Positions 33,402 through 42,324 of a stretch of 46,821 nt of DNA are shown in pieces. Both the position numbers and the translations under genes were made by a program. The stretch is from Peptococcaceae bacterium UBA5356 (GTDB taxonomy: Bacteria; Bacillota; Peptococcia; DRI-13; DTU073). The stretch covers positions 1 to 46,821 of the forward strand of contig DHPU01000069.1 of NCBI GenBank assembly GCA_002407935.1, written 5' to 3'. The notes beneath the pieces are model-generated. The model had not been told where the DNA came from. It saw only the letters and a program-made list of their open reading frames with translations, and made no database searches. How positions within the stretch are numbered: the first letter of the stretch is position 1; every line of letters begins with the position of its first letter.

Positions 33402-33504
33402 GCTAATTCCTTTCCAAAATAATGGTTTTCTTTTAGCATTCCCTTTCGCCGCAGCGTCATTCCCACTTCACCGTTTTTCTTGCCCGTTTTATCGTCTGCC
33501 CATT

Positions 33505-34761
33505 TTATTGCTCTTTTTTCTGATAGAAATCGGCGGCTTTCTTCCTTGCCTGCTCTTTCAACGCCCCAATATCCTTGCTCTTCCCTAAGATTTTTTTCTG
33601 CACTTCCGACGGAAAGATTCTTTTAATACTAGACTCATAATATGCACCATCTTCCGGTGCACGCATATCTATTACCGCCTGATGCCCTTCATCTGCACTA
33701 TATATGGTTAAAGCTAAGGGTTCGCTTATTACACCCGATTTTTCCTCCAGTCCTTTTTCCGTATATTCCGAGCAGTAAACCCAAATATACACTACGGTTC
33801 TTTCCTCATACTTTTTCTCCCCTAATATTTCATAAGCACTGCAAGTCTTCCCCCCAAGAATAGGCTGCCAATATTGATTCTCCAGAAAACTAGTAATCGC
33901 TTCATCCTTTGTCCCTACCGGAAGAATACTATTAATAACCCAAATCCCTCCGGCTCCTGTTTTCACCGGCTGGATTAATTCTACCTCATAGGTGGCACCC
34001 CCAAAGGTATGAAATACTGTAGCTTCCCCGGTTCCCGAATATTCCCCTGTTTTCTGTGAGATTAAGTTATACTCACCATTCACATATAACCGGTGTAAAG
34101 GCCCTTCTTTACGGGCTGTTGCCAAAGGATCCAACCGCCAAGCACGTTTCCCCTGATCGGCTTCTTGTTGTTCCTTTTCTAACTCATTGCTATTCAACTC
34201 CACATTGCCTAATCTAAGATCTCTGTAAAAGGGCTGACTTAAATCGGCATGCCCTTTATCCAGCACTTCCACCTTTTTGCCTTCAATCAAAAATTGTACT
34301 TTACGGACATTTTCCAGTTCGGTCAAAGACTGCACCATCGAGCCTAAGGCCATCCCTTCGCCGCAAGTTCCTCCCGGATAGTCCCGTTCAAACTCTTTGG
34401 ATAGATTGACATAGGCCGTCCCGCCCCAAACTTCCAAAGATAATACTTTAGTTGTCTCCGGTAATACCGGACGTAACTCGGCCGTTTGTGGTCCTTTGAC
34501 TAATTCCTCGACAATGATCTGCGGTAAATTATCTTTGGCGTACTGTACTTCACGCAACTCCGGTACCAAATACATTGCCTCGTCATCCGAAAAATAAAGA
34601 ACCACCTGCTGCTTTTCTGTTGGCGGATGAGGACTTACCGGCGGCTGATTTTCTCCCCCTATCTCCTCATTTCTCGTTCCGCATCCTCCCGCCATTATTA
34701 CCAGCGCAAAGATGACAAGTAGATTAAGTAAATTTCTTATTACACTTCCTCTTTTTTGCAT
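33505..34761 (-). CDS. GerMN-domain lipoprotein
   Basis: A 418-residue lipoprotein with a signal ending in FALVIMAGGC and a Pro-rich linker. A GerMN domain spans about residues 50-165, with VVLYFSDDEAMYLVPELREV and later AYVNLSKEF and VQSLTELENVRKVQFLIEG; it is followed by a beta-rich region and a Lys/Glu-rich C-terminus. GerM-type proteins act in spore formation and germination or couple envelope sensing. The position right after a two-component kinase gene (69 bases) suggests co-regulation with it. The start is ATG with AAGGGAGAG upstream. Confidence 0.88.
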   Translation of the reverse strand: MQKRGSVIRNLLNLLVIFALVIMAGGCGTRNEEIGGENQPPVSPHPPTEKQQVVLYFSDDEAMYLVPELREVQYAKDNLPQIIVEELVKGPQTAELRPVLPETTKVLSLEVWGGTAYVNLSKEFERDYPGGTCGEGMALGSMVQSLTELENVRKVQFLIEGKKVEVLDKGHADLSQPFYRDLRLGNVELNSNELEKEQQEADQGKRAWRLDPLATARKEGPLHRLYVNGEYNLISQKTGEYSGTGEATVFHTFGGATYEVELIQPVKTGAGGIWVINSILPVGTKDEAITSFLENQYWQPILGGKTCSAYEILGEKKYEERTVVYIWVYCSEYTEKGLEEKSGVISEPLALTIYSADEGHQAVIDMRAPEDGAYYESSIKRIFPSEVQKKILGKSKDIGALKEQARKKAADFYQKKEQ

Positions 34762-34830
34762 CGAGCATCTCTCCCTTCGGTTACTAATTCTAAGGTACGC
34801 TAGAAATATTACGAAATTATGACGAAAGAA

Positions 34831-35766
34831 TTAAACTTTATGAAAAGTAACTGTGATACTCGTACCTTGTCCTTCTTCACTCGCTAGTTCAAGTCTAGCG
34901 CGATGCAATTCGGCAATTTGCCGTACTAGGGATAGCCCTAGGCCTGACCCACCTAATTCCCTGGAACGAGCCTTATCTAGACGAAAAAATCTCTGCCAGA
35001 CTAATTCCTGAGCCGGAACCGGAATCCCTATTCCCGTATCAGCTATTTTTAAAAGAAACTCCTCCCCTTCTTGCGATAGTGACACCTTTACCCTTCCTGT
35101 GGCATTCGTATACTTTAAAGCATTATCCAACAGATTATAGACCAAGCGTTCCAACAGCACTGCCTGTCCCCACACAAACAAATCCGGCGTAATTTCTTCC
35201 TGAAGCCGAATCTTTCTTTTTTTAGCCGTCGTCCGAAAACTCTCCACAACCAACTTCACAAATAAGGAAAGATTTACCCGAGCAGGTTCCCACGTAAAAG
35301 TCCGGTCTTCCAGCCGTGCCAGCACCAAAAGATCTTGCAGCAACTTAGTAAGACGATCCGTTTCTTTATCGATATCCTCCAAATATTCCCGCTCCTTGCC
35401 CCCCTTTATTTGTACCATTGTCGCTTCGACCAAAGTTTTCATCGCACTAACCGGTGAACGTAATTCATGGGAGGCATTAGCCACAAAAGCCCGTAACTCT
35501 TCGTCACCCTTCTCTAATTCCTTACTCATCTCATTAAAAGCTTCCGCCAAACGAGCCACCTCATCCGTTCCCCGTATCCGTAAGCGTTGTCTAAGATAGC
35601 CTTTCCCCATTAACCGAATAGCTTTAGTCATTTCCTGAAGGGATGCCGTAGCTTTGCCCGCCAAAAAATAGCCTAAAATAATTACAAGCACCAAGACAAA
35701 TAAAGTTACACCAGACAGCCGCCAAGCAAAACGACGTAATTCTTCATAGATATCATTAAATGTCAT
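34831..35766 (-). CDS. Sensor histidine kinase, C-terminal part (TM2-HAMP-HisKA-HATPase)
   Basis: A 311-residue stretch holding the second transmembrane segment (LSGVTLFVLVLVIILGYFLAG), a HAMP domain, the phospho-acceptor His in HELRSPVSAM, and an ATPase domain with NALKYTNA, DTGIGIP and GLGLSL. It lacks a sensor and the first membrane segment, which are encoded in the other frame by the upstream piece at 35756-36196; they overlap by 11 bases. Removing one base (or adding two) in the A7 run at 35772-35778 joins both pieces into one normal kinase. It could be a sequencing error, a real frameshift, or slippage-regulated; independent translation from the ATG at 35766 is also possible. Confidence 0.85.
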   Translation of the reverse strand: MTFNDIYEELRRFAWRLSGVTLFVLVLVIILGYFLAGKATASLQEMTKAIRLMGKGYLRQRLRIRGTDEVARLAEAFNEMSKELEKGDEELRAFVANASHELRSPVSAMKTLVEATMVQIKGGKEREYLEDIDKETDRLTKLLQDLLVLARLEDRTFTWEPARVNLSLFVKLVVESFRTTAKKRKIRLQEEITPDLFVWGQAVLLERLVYNLLDNALKYTNATGRVKVSLSQEGEEFLLKIADTGIGIPVPAQELVWQRFFRLDKARSRELGGSGLGLSLVRQIAELHRARLELASEEGQGTSITVTFHKV

Positions 35767-36196
35767 GCGACAAAAAAACCAGCCCCGTTACCTCTTTCCC
35801 GGTCATAACAGGCACAGTTACATACATCACCCAGCCATCCTCCGGCAGCTTAGATACTCCCTGTGCCGTTTTTCCTGTCGTCAATGTCGTCTTTACTTCA
35901 CGGTGTTGAAATAGTTGCCCTGTAAACCCGCCTCCGGATGAATCCGTATTTACCCTTCCTTCCCGGTCTAACAGCAAAATACGGGCATCTGAACGCTCAC
36001 TAAACTCAACTAATTCACTCCGCGCCTCTCGACCCAAATCGCCAACAACCTGTCCCCAAGCTAACAAACGGATCGCCCGCTCATGCAAAGAATTCTCTTG
36101 ATAAATATAGAGAGACAAGGCAATTAGACTAACCGCCGTTAATACTACCGTTAAAGCAAGAGATAAAACTAATTTTCCCCGTAGACTCCTCATCAT
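35756..36196 (-). CDS. Sensor histidine kinase, N-terminal part (TM1 and sensor domain)
   Basis: A 146-residue piece with a first transmembrane segment (LVLSLALTVVLTAVSLIALSLY) and an extracytoplasmic sensor domain of about 115 residues ending at LVFLSHDI. It stops just before the second membrane segment encoded by the next frame. Together the two pieces form the kinase partner of the response regulator at 36193-36888; its start overlaps that gene's stop by four bases. The ligand cannot be read. The DARILLLDREGRVNTDSSG segment is typical of such PAS-like sensors. Confidence 0.83.
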   Translation of the reverse strand: MMRSLRGKLVLSLALTVVLTAVSLIALSLYIYQENSLHERAIRLLAWGQVVGDLGREARSELVEFSERSDARILLLDREGRVNTDSSGGGFTGQLFQHREVKTTLTTGKTAQGVSKLPEDGWVMYVTVPVMTGKEVTGLVFLSHDI

Positions 36197-36888
36197 CCGT
36201 TTTTCTTCTCCCTAAAATAATATCCGACTCCCCACTTCGTTAAAACAAAACGTGGTGTTCCGGGGTTTGGCTCGATTTTTTCCCTAAGACGACGAATATG
36301 CACATCAACGGTTCTTTCATCTCCCCAAAAATTATAACCCCACACTAATTCTAAAAGTTTTTCCCGCGTAAAAACCCGCCCCGGATTTTTCCATAAAAGC
36401 TCCAATAAGTCAAACTCCTTCCCTGTCAGCTCTACCTCTTTTTCTTCCACCAGGACTAACCATTTTTCCCGATCAATAATTATCTCTCTTTCCCCCTCCG
36501 CAAGGAAAGAACTTTCCGCCCTCTTTAAGGAGCTTCTCCGCAGTACTGCCCTAATCCTCGCTAAAAGTTCACGCGAATTAAAGGGCTTAGCCAAATAATC
36601 ATCTGCTCCCAGCTCCAGCCCGATAATCTTGTCAATATCTTCGCCTTTGGCGGTCAGCATAATAATCGGGACATCACTCTTTTTCCTGATCTCCCGGCAA
36701 AGGGTTAATCCATCTATTTTGGGTAACATTAAATCAAGCAAAATTAAAGCAAAAGAGACTTTCTGGATTAATTCCCAAGCCTTTTCTCCGTCAAAAGCCT
36801 TGGTAACCTGAAAGCCCTCATGTTCTAATATGGCGGAAAGCCCCTTGACAAATAATTTTTCATCATCTACCAACAGAATTTTCGTCAT
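36193..36888 (-). CDS. OmpR/PhoB-family response regulator
   Basis: A 231-residue response regulator. The receiver has the acidic pair VDDEK and the phospho-accepting Asp in LILLDLMLP; the C-terminal winged helix includes EFDLLELLWKNPGRVFTREKL and ERTVDVHIRRLREKIE. Its partner is the split kinase downstream. The start overlaps the stop of the hydrogenase-like gene by four bases, so the regulator is translated as a unit with that putative redox sensor. Targets are unknown, but the GerMN lipoprotein gene next in line is a candidate. Confidence 0.93.
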   Translation of the reverse strand: MTKILLVDDEKLFVKGLSAILEHEGFQVTKAFDGEKAWELIQKVSFALILLDLMLPKIDGLTLCREIRKKSDVPIIMLTAKGEDIDKIIGLELGADDYLAKPFNSRELLARIRAVLRRSSLKRAESSFLAEGEREIIIDREKWLVLVEEKEVELTGKEFDLLELLWKNPGRVFTREKLLELVWGYNFWGDERTVDVHIRRLREKIEPNPGTPRFVLTKWGVGYYFREKKNG

Positions 36889-38204
36889 CTTTTTTGTTTA
36901 TCCTTTTCTCCCATAGAAGGTGGCATTTTGCTAGATAATTCTACCATCATTTCTGCTAATTCTGTTACCTTTTCCCTCAGTTTAAAAACACAGTCTACCT
37001 CATCTGCCTGCTTCTGAACAATATCCTCCGCCAAAGCACGGCAGGTAGGAGCACCACAGGAGCCGCAATCAAGTCCCGGTAAAGCTTGTTGTAAGGACTC
37101 CATCGCCTCCATCTTCTGCATCGCTACCTTCATATCATCATCAAGCCGTAAAACATCTAAAGGCTTGATCTTGTTCTCCCACAATAAGTCTTGCCAATCA
37201 GGATGAGGCGGAAGTTCCGGTAATTTTACCTGTTTAGCTTTGGCATAACTATTAATTAAGGCTTTAGCCATAAAAGGATTTTCCACCGTAAGCGGGCCAC
37301 CAACACAGCCGCCTACACACGCTAATCCTTCAATAAACTCCACTCCTATCAATCTGCCCATCACCACTTCTTCAAAAACCCTGCTTACATCAACGATCCC
37401 ATCTACTGCTAAATACCGAATATCCCGCAGCAAACGGCTTTCACCGCCGGTTACTGCCCAACTCACTCCTGCCGCAGTCGATTTTCGTAAGTTCGGAACC
37501 TCTTGCCTTTTTTTAATTATTTTACTTAGCGGTCCAAACAACTCTGAAATGCCAATTACACCATCCACCGCAGAAGTGCTCGTCCCTAAGGGATTTTTAA
37601 CTGCCGTTACCTTTGCCGCACATGGTGAAATAAAGAAGATTCCCACCTCTTTAGAAGGATACCCTTCCTTTTGCATCTCTTCCCGGGCTAAAGCTGCCGC
37701 TGTTTCCATCGGTGCCTTAATCGGTATAATATGATTAATTAATTCCGGAAACTTCACCTGGATCAATCTTAACACGGCCGGACAAGCCGCCGAAATAGCC
37801 GGCTTAGGAAAATAATTGTGTTGCAAAAAATCTTCTACCGCCCGTGAAACCAATTCCGCCCCATAAGCCACTTCCTCAACCTTGTAAAACCCTAATTCTA
37901 ATAATCCGGTAATAATCTGGTTAATTGTCACCTCTGACCCAAATTGGCCATACAAACTAGGAGCCGGAAGTGCCACCGGATATTTAAATTTTTTAATACT
38001 TTCCAAAGTATCGGTAAGCGCTAACTTAGCATGATGGGGACAAATCCTGATACATTCCCCACAATCAATACACCTTACATCAATTATTTTAGCTTTGCCC
38101 TCACGCACACGAATAGCCTCTGTGGGACATCTCTTAATACAATTGGTACAACCTCTGCATAATTCTTTATCTAGCGTTACTGAGTGAAAATATGAGTTCA
38201 CCAA
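36885..38204 (-). CDS. [FeFe]-hydrogenase-like iron-sulfur sensor protein
   Basis: A 439-residue protein. Two 4Fe-4S clusters are set by C16/C19/C22/C26 and C45/C48/C51/C55. A hydrogenase large-subunit-like domain follows with degenerate H-cluster signatures: SAACP (C141), SPCAAK (C195) and ACVGGC (C296, C300). A C-terminal Fe-S motif has C380, C383, C388 and a likely C405. The first loop lacks one of the usual two cysteines, so it is more likely a sensory or ancestral group C/D-type protein than a catalytic hydrogenase. It lies 14 bases after the RsbT-like ATPase gene and overlaps the response regulator start by four bases, which supports a redox or H2 sensing role. Confidence 0.85.
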   Translation of the reverse strand: MVNSYFHSVTLDKELCRGCTNCIKRCPTEAIRVREGKAKIIDVRCIDCGECIRICPHHAKLALTDTLESIKKFKYPVALPAPSLYGQFGSEVTINQIITGLLELGFYKVEEVAYGAELVSRAVEDFLQHNYFPKPAISAACPAVLRLIQVKFPELINHIIPIKAPMETAAALAREEMQKEGYPSKEVGIFFISPCAAKVTAVKNPLGTSTSAVDGVIGISELFGPLSKIIKKRQEVPNLRKSTAAGVSWAVTGGESRLLRDIRYLAVDGIVDVSRVFEEVVMGRLIGVEFIEGLACVGGCVGGPLTVENPFMAKALINSYAKAKQVKLPELPPHPDWQDLLWENKIKPLDVLRLDDDMKVAMQKMEAMESLQQALPGLDCGSCGAPTCRALAEDIVQKQADEVDCVFKLREKVTELAEMMVELSSKMPPSMGEKDKQKR

Positions 38205-38218
38205 ACTTCACTCCTTCA

Positions 38219-38653
38219 TCAGCTAATCACCATCGTGATATTTGTTCCTTTCCCTATTTCTGAAACAATCTCAAATTCAGTGGAACAATTACGCATATTA
38301 GGCAAGCCCATTCCGGCCCCAAAGCCCATTTCCCTGATTTCTTCAGGAGCTGTCGAAAAACCTTCCTGCATCGCCTTCTCTAAATCAGGGATCCCGGGCC
38401 CTGTATCACTTGCTAGAATCGTCACTATTTCCGGAATAATTTGTGCTTCGATCGTCCCTCCATAAGAATGAATAACCAAATTCATTTCCGCCTCATAAGT
38501 AGCAATAGCAATGCGCCTAATTAAACTCCCTGAAAACCCTAACTGAAGTAATCTGCTTTTAATCCTGGAACTGGCTTCACCGGCGAGCTGAAAATTTCCC
38601 TGCTCTACCACAAAACGCATTACAATTGGTTTTATCCGCTCTTCTTTTTTCAT
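38219..38653 (-). CDS. RsbT/SpoIIAB-like ATPase (anti-sigma/serine kinase type)
   Basis: A 144-residue single-domain HATPase. The ATP-binding features are MNLVIHSYGG, DTGPGIPDL and GMGLPNM. This is the pattern of anti-sigma factors and RsbT/RsbW kinases; it lacks a receiver or DNA-binding domain. In other Clostridia a similar ATPase precedes the hydrogenase-like protein, often with a SpoIIE-type phosphatase; here the phosphatase is replaced by a two-component pair. The start at 38653 follows AAGGTGA by seven bases; a start three codons or more upstream is less well placed. Confidence 0.85.
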   Translation of the reverse strand: MKKEERIKPIVMRFVVEQGNFQLAGEASSRIKSRLLQLGFSGSLIRRIAIATYEAEMNLVIHSYGGTIEAQIIPEIVTILASDTGPGIPDLEKAMQEGFSTAPEEIREMGFGAGMGLPNMRNCSTEFEIVSEIGKGTNITMVIS

Positions 38654-38747
38654 CAACATTTCACCTTTTAAAAGCAAATTCTTCTTTTAGTAATAATTAT
38701 TATATCATAGATATTTATCCTTGAATTTGTAAAATGAGCTTTCCTTG

Positions 38748-39449
38748 CTAGCTTATTTTTACATTTCTGATCATATAACCCACCCCACTGCACGTTACAA
38801 TATATTCCGGATTGCCGGGGTCAGCCTCAATTTTCTGTCTTAAACGACCGATACTAACCCGCAAATAATGCGTACAATCCCGATATTCACTTCCCCAAAT
38901 TGCTTCTAAAAGCTCCTCATGAGGAAGAACTTTATCCGCATTATTCGCTAAATAGGTTAAAAGTTTAAATTCGGTCGGAGTTAAATGAGCCGACTGTCCG
39001 TTAATGCTTACTTGCCGCTGTCCCAGATCAACTACCAGACCTCCTAGTTTAATCTTATCGGTGGATGTTTGCATCAAATTGTTATTAGTTCTGCGCATCA
39101 CGGCATTAACCCGCGCCAATAGCTCTTCTACCGCAAAAGGTTTGGGAACATAATCGTCTGCCCCGGCATTCAAGCCTTCTACCGCATCCTGCATATCTCC
39201 TTTAGCGGTAATCATAATAATCGGCACATCCGAGACCTGACGAATACGCCGACAAACCTCCAGTCCATCCATTTCAGGCAACATAATGTCTAGAATAATA
39301 ACATCCGGATGTGCCGCTTCAAATTGAGCTAAAGCCTCCGTTCCCGTCATCGCTGAGGCAATATCATAGCCACTTGCCCTTAAATTTGCCCTTACAAACC
39401 TCAAAATGTTCGATTCGTCATCCACCACTAACGCTACTGGTTTTTTCAT
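38748..39449 (-). CDS. OmpR/KdpE-family response regulator
   Basis: A 233-residue response regulator. The receiver domain has VDDESN and the phospho-accepting DIMLP motif, and the DNA-binding domain ends with LRVSIGRLRQKIEADPGNPEYIVT, close to KdpE-type proteins. The start overlaps the stop region of the large kinase gene by four bases, so they are a co-translated pair. No kdp potassium transport genes are in the window, so target genes are unknown. Confidence 0.93.
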   Translation of the reverse strand: MKKPVALVVDDESNILRFVRANLRASGYDIASAMTGTEALAQFEAAHPDVIILDIMLPEMDGLEVCRRIRQVSDVPIIMITAKGDMQDAVEGLNAGADDYVPKPFAVEELLARVNAVMRRTNNNLMQTSTDKIKLGGLVVDLGQRQVSINGQSAHLTPTEFKLLTYLANNADKVLPHEELLEAIWGSEYRDCTHYLRVSIGRLRQKIEADPGNPEYIVTCSGVGYMIRNVKIS

Positions 39450-42217
39450 TTTCTCTCCTCCTCTACTTTTTCACAGGGTAACGTGAAATAGAATTTACTG
39501 CCCTGACCTAATTCACTTTCTACCCAGATTGTTCCCCCATGTTTTTCAATAATGCCTTTGGTGATCGAAAGCCCAACTCCACTCCCCTTGATTTGCTTTG
39601 ATCTAACATTATCAACACGATAAAATCTTTCAAAAATGCTCTCTTGATACTGGGGCTCTATCCCCATTCCCTCATCTATTACCCCCACCCTCACCATGTG
39701 CTTATCTGACAAATACCGCACCTCAATCCGAATATCTTGATTAACAGGAGAGTATTTAATGGCATTTTCTAATAAGTTATTAAAAACTTGCTCTATTCTA
39801 CGTTCATCAATTATTACACAAGGGATCTCATTAGAAATATCCAAGATAATCTGTTGTTCCAGTCTTCTATTAACATAACGCTCCCTAATCCGCTCAATCA
39901 TTTTCCCGAGATCGGTAACGTTTAGATCTATTTTTAAGGCCCCGGCTTCTATTTTGGACATATCCATGATATTATCAATCAATTCTCTAAGGCGGATACT
40001 CTCTTCTACAATCGCTTCAATAAACTCCTGCTGTTCTTCCTTAGCCCAGACTACATCCTTTCTTAAAAGAGATTCGGCACTGCCATAAATCGTCGTAAGC
40101 GGTGAACGTAACTCATGTGAAACGGTAGAAAGAATGGAACTCTTTAAATTATCTACTTCTTTTTCCCGGGTAATATCCCGTACAACACAACCATACCCAA
40201 TAAAAGTTTCCCCCGTCATCACCGGGAACCCTTGAATTAGATAATATTTTGTTTTATCTTTATAAATAACGGAGCCCTCTCCATATTCAAAGACTTTTTG
40301 CGCCAGAAAACACTCTTTAATGTCTTCATAAGGAAAATTAATATTAATTTCAGGATTTACTTTTTCTCTTAATTCAACTAAAGATAATTCGTTCTGCCAA
40401 TCGGTTATATCTAAATAAAACATCTTAAAGAACAAAGGATTGACATATAATATTTTCCCTTGGGAATCCAAAAGCAGAAGTCCTTCATTCATACTATTGA
40501 TAATTGCCAACAGCGTATGATGTTCTTCATTAATAATATTGAAAAGCCCCATATTCGTAATCACTACTCCCAGCTGATTACAAACAGCTTGGAGTATCGA
40601 TATTTCCGGTTTCTCGAAGCGATTCTGGGCACAACTGGTAATTGTTACCGCTCCTAAAACAGTATTTTGATAGCAAATAGGGATACTAACAAGAGAACAA
40701 ATATCGCTCCAGCGCAAAGCTAAAGGAACTTCATCCTCGGCCTTTTGCAAATCAGTAATGGAGATGATTTGCCTTTGATCCATCGCCATCCGATTATAGC
40801 GAGCAACCGCTTCCGTATAAATTAACTTTTCTGTTTGCGGATAATTAACCCTCCAAATAGAATGTACCTGCTTATTATCATCATTATGTATATACTTATT
40901 ATCATTGTGAAGATGAACAATGGTGAATTCTACTTCAAATAATTTCATTATTTCATTAAAAACCTGATTTAAAACATCGGTAAGTTTATACGTATTGCTA
41001 ACAGAAGAAGCTACCACATAAAGAGCCGCTGTTTCCTTGTTTTTCATGACAAGTTCTTTGGTTCGCTCAATTACCCGCTTTTCCAAATTACTGCCATACT
41101 CTTTCAAAAGAACATTGCTCGTCTCTAAGTTTTCCGCCATGGTATTAAATTTAGCACTCAGCTCACTTATTTCACAAGGAATATTTTTACTATTTAATTT
41201 TACCCGATAAGAAAAATTCCCGGCGGAAAACTCCTCACTGGCATTATTAAGCTGAGACAACGGAAGAGCTATATTATTCAGCAATACGTCCCTGATAAAT
41301 AAAATCAGAAAGACCCCTACCAAAAGGGTACAAAGCGATAACACAATATCCCGATAAAAAGGCAAAAGAACTTCAAAGCGAGGAGCAGCTACCCAGATTA
41401 CCCAACCCAAATCAGCAATGGTGGCAAAATGAGCCGTTTCCTCACGGTCATAAATCGGCGAATAATAATTCAGCGAACCTTCCGAAACGTTTTTTAAAAT
41501 CTTAAAAACAGGTAAAATTTCTTCCGAGGATGATTTCGTACCTTTATCCGGGTGATAAATAATTTGATGCTTATTATCCAGTAAAATCGTATATCCTGAG
41601 GAAAAGTGTCGGTTTTTCTCCAACATTGCAAAAAATTGCTCCATATTTAAGGTAGCCAAAATATAGCCGTAATAATTACCTGCTTCTGTTCGTAACGGTA
41701 CAGCAATAATGACCGTTTCTTCTCCATTAGTCTGTAAAGCTAAAGAACTAACTACAGGGAATCTGTTTTCAGTAAAAACCTGATGAGAAAAATTATTCCA
41801 AAGTAACGCTTCCCTTGCCAAGATATAATCAGGGGAAACCTCTTCCTCTTCATAATTGGAACTAAGCTGATATAGATCACAATTTAAAAAAATATCCTCA
41901 AAGTTATTAGCTGAAGCTGAATTTGCTGTTTTATCAAGTAAATTCTTTAAATTTTTTTTCTTTAAATTCTCCTGGGAAGAAGAAAAGTAGACTTCATTTA
42001 CTTGCTCTCCCAAAACTTGGATCGCCTGCACCCTGTTTTGGAGGTATCCTTCGATTTCCTTACCCTGACAAAATACAGCATAATTTTGTATTAATTCTTG
42101 TTCTTTTTGTTTATCTATTAAGTTTAAGCCTAAATATATACTTAAAATTACTAAAAGTATAATGGCCGGTAAAGCGATAACTCTTACGTAGTATGTAAGG
42201 TTAAGTGTCTTTTTCAG
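39446..42217 (-). CDS. Large sensor histidine kinase (TM-dCache-HAMP-GAF-PAS-HisKA-HATPase), CTG start
   Basis: A 923-residue kinase when read from the CTG at 42217. The first membrane segment (VIALPAIILLVILSIYLGL) is encoded only if translation begins upstream of the first GTG at 42031, which would drop it. No ATG/GTG/TTG lies in frame upstream, but the CTG has AGGGGGG seven bases before it. Then come an extracellular dCache-like sensor, a second membrane segment (LCTLLVGVFLILFIRDVLL), HAMP, GAF, PAS, HisKA (phospho-accepting His in STVSHELRSP) and an ATPase with NAIKYSP, DEGMGI and GSGVGLSI. The partner regulator follows with a four-base overlap. The ligand is unknown. Confidence 0.85.
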   Translation of the reverse strand: MKKTLNLTYYVRVIALPAIILLVILSIYLGLNLIDKQKEQELIQNYAVFCQGKEIEGYLQNRVQAIQVLGEQVNEVYFSSSQENLKKKNLKNLLDKTANSASANNFEDIFLNCDLYQLSSNYEEEEVSPDYILAREALLWNNFSHQVFTENRFPVVSSLALQTNGEETVIIAVPLRTEAGNYYGYILATLNMEQFFAMLEKNRHFSSGYTILLDNKHQIIYHPDKGTKSSSEEILPVFKILKNVSEGSLNYYSPIYDREETAHFATIADLGWVIWVAAPRFEVLLPFYRDIVLSLCTLLVGVFLILFIRDVLLNNIALPLSQLNNASEEFSAGNFSYRVKLNSKNIPCEISELSAKFNTMAENLETSNVLLKEYGSNLEKRVIERTKELVMKNKETAALYVVASSVSNTYKLTDVLNQVFNEIMKLFEVEFTIVHLHNDNKYIHNDDNKQVHSIWRVNYPQTEKLIYTEAVARYNRMAMDQRQIISITDLQKAEDEVPLALRWSDICSLVSIPICYQNTVLGAVTITSCAQNRFEKPEISILQAVCNQLGVVITNMGLFNIINEEHHTLLAIINSMNEGLLLLDSQGKILYVNPLFFKMFYLDITDWQNELSLVELREKVNPEININFPYEDIKECFLAQKVFEYGEGSVIYKDKTKYYLIQGFPVMTGETFIGYGCVVRDITREKEVDNLKSSILSTVSHELRSPLTTIYGSAESLLRKDVVWAKEEQQEFIEAIVEESIRLRELIDNIMDMSKIEAGALKIDLNVTDLGKMIERIRERYVNRRLEQQIILDISNEIPCVIIDERRIEQVFNNLLENAIKYSPVNQDIRIEVRYLSDKHMVRVGVIDEGMGIEPQYQESIFERFYRVDNVRSKQIKGSGVGLSITKGIIEKHGGTIWVESELGQGSKFYFTLPCEKVEEERK

Positions 42218-42324
42218 CTTTAAGCCCCCCTAAAACGACTGTATCCCTTAGGAATTTTCATAATATATATTAATTTTATATTTTTACTATAACCTTCCTA
42301 ATGATAATGGTCAACTATAAATAG

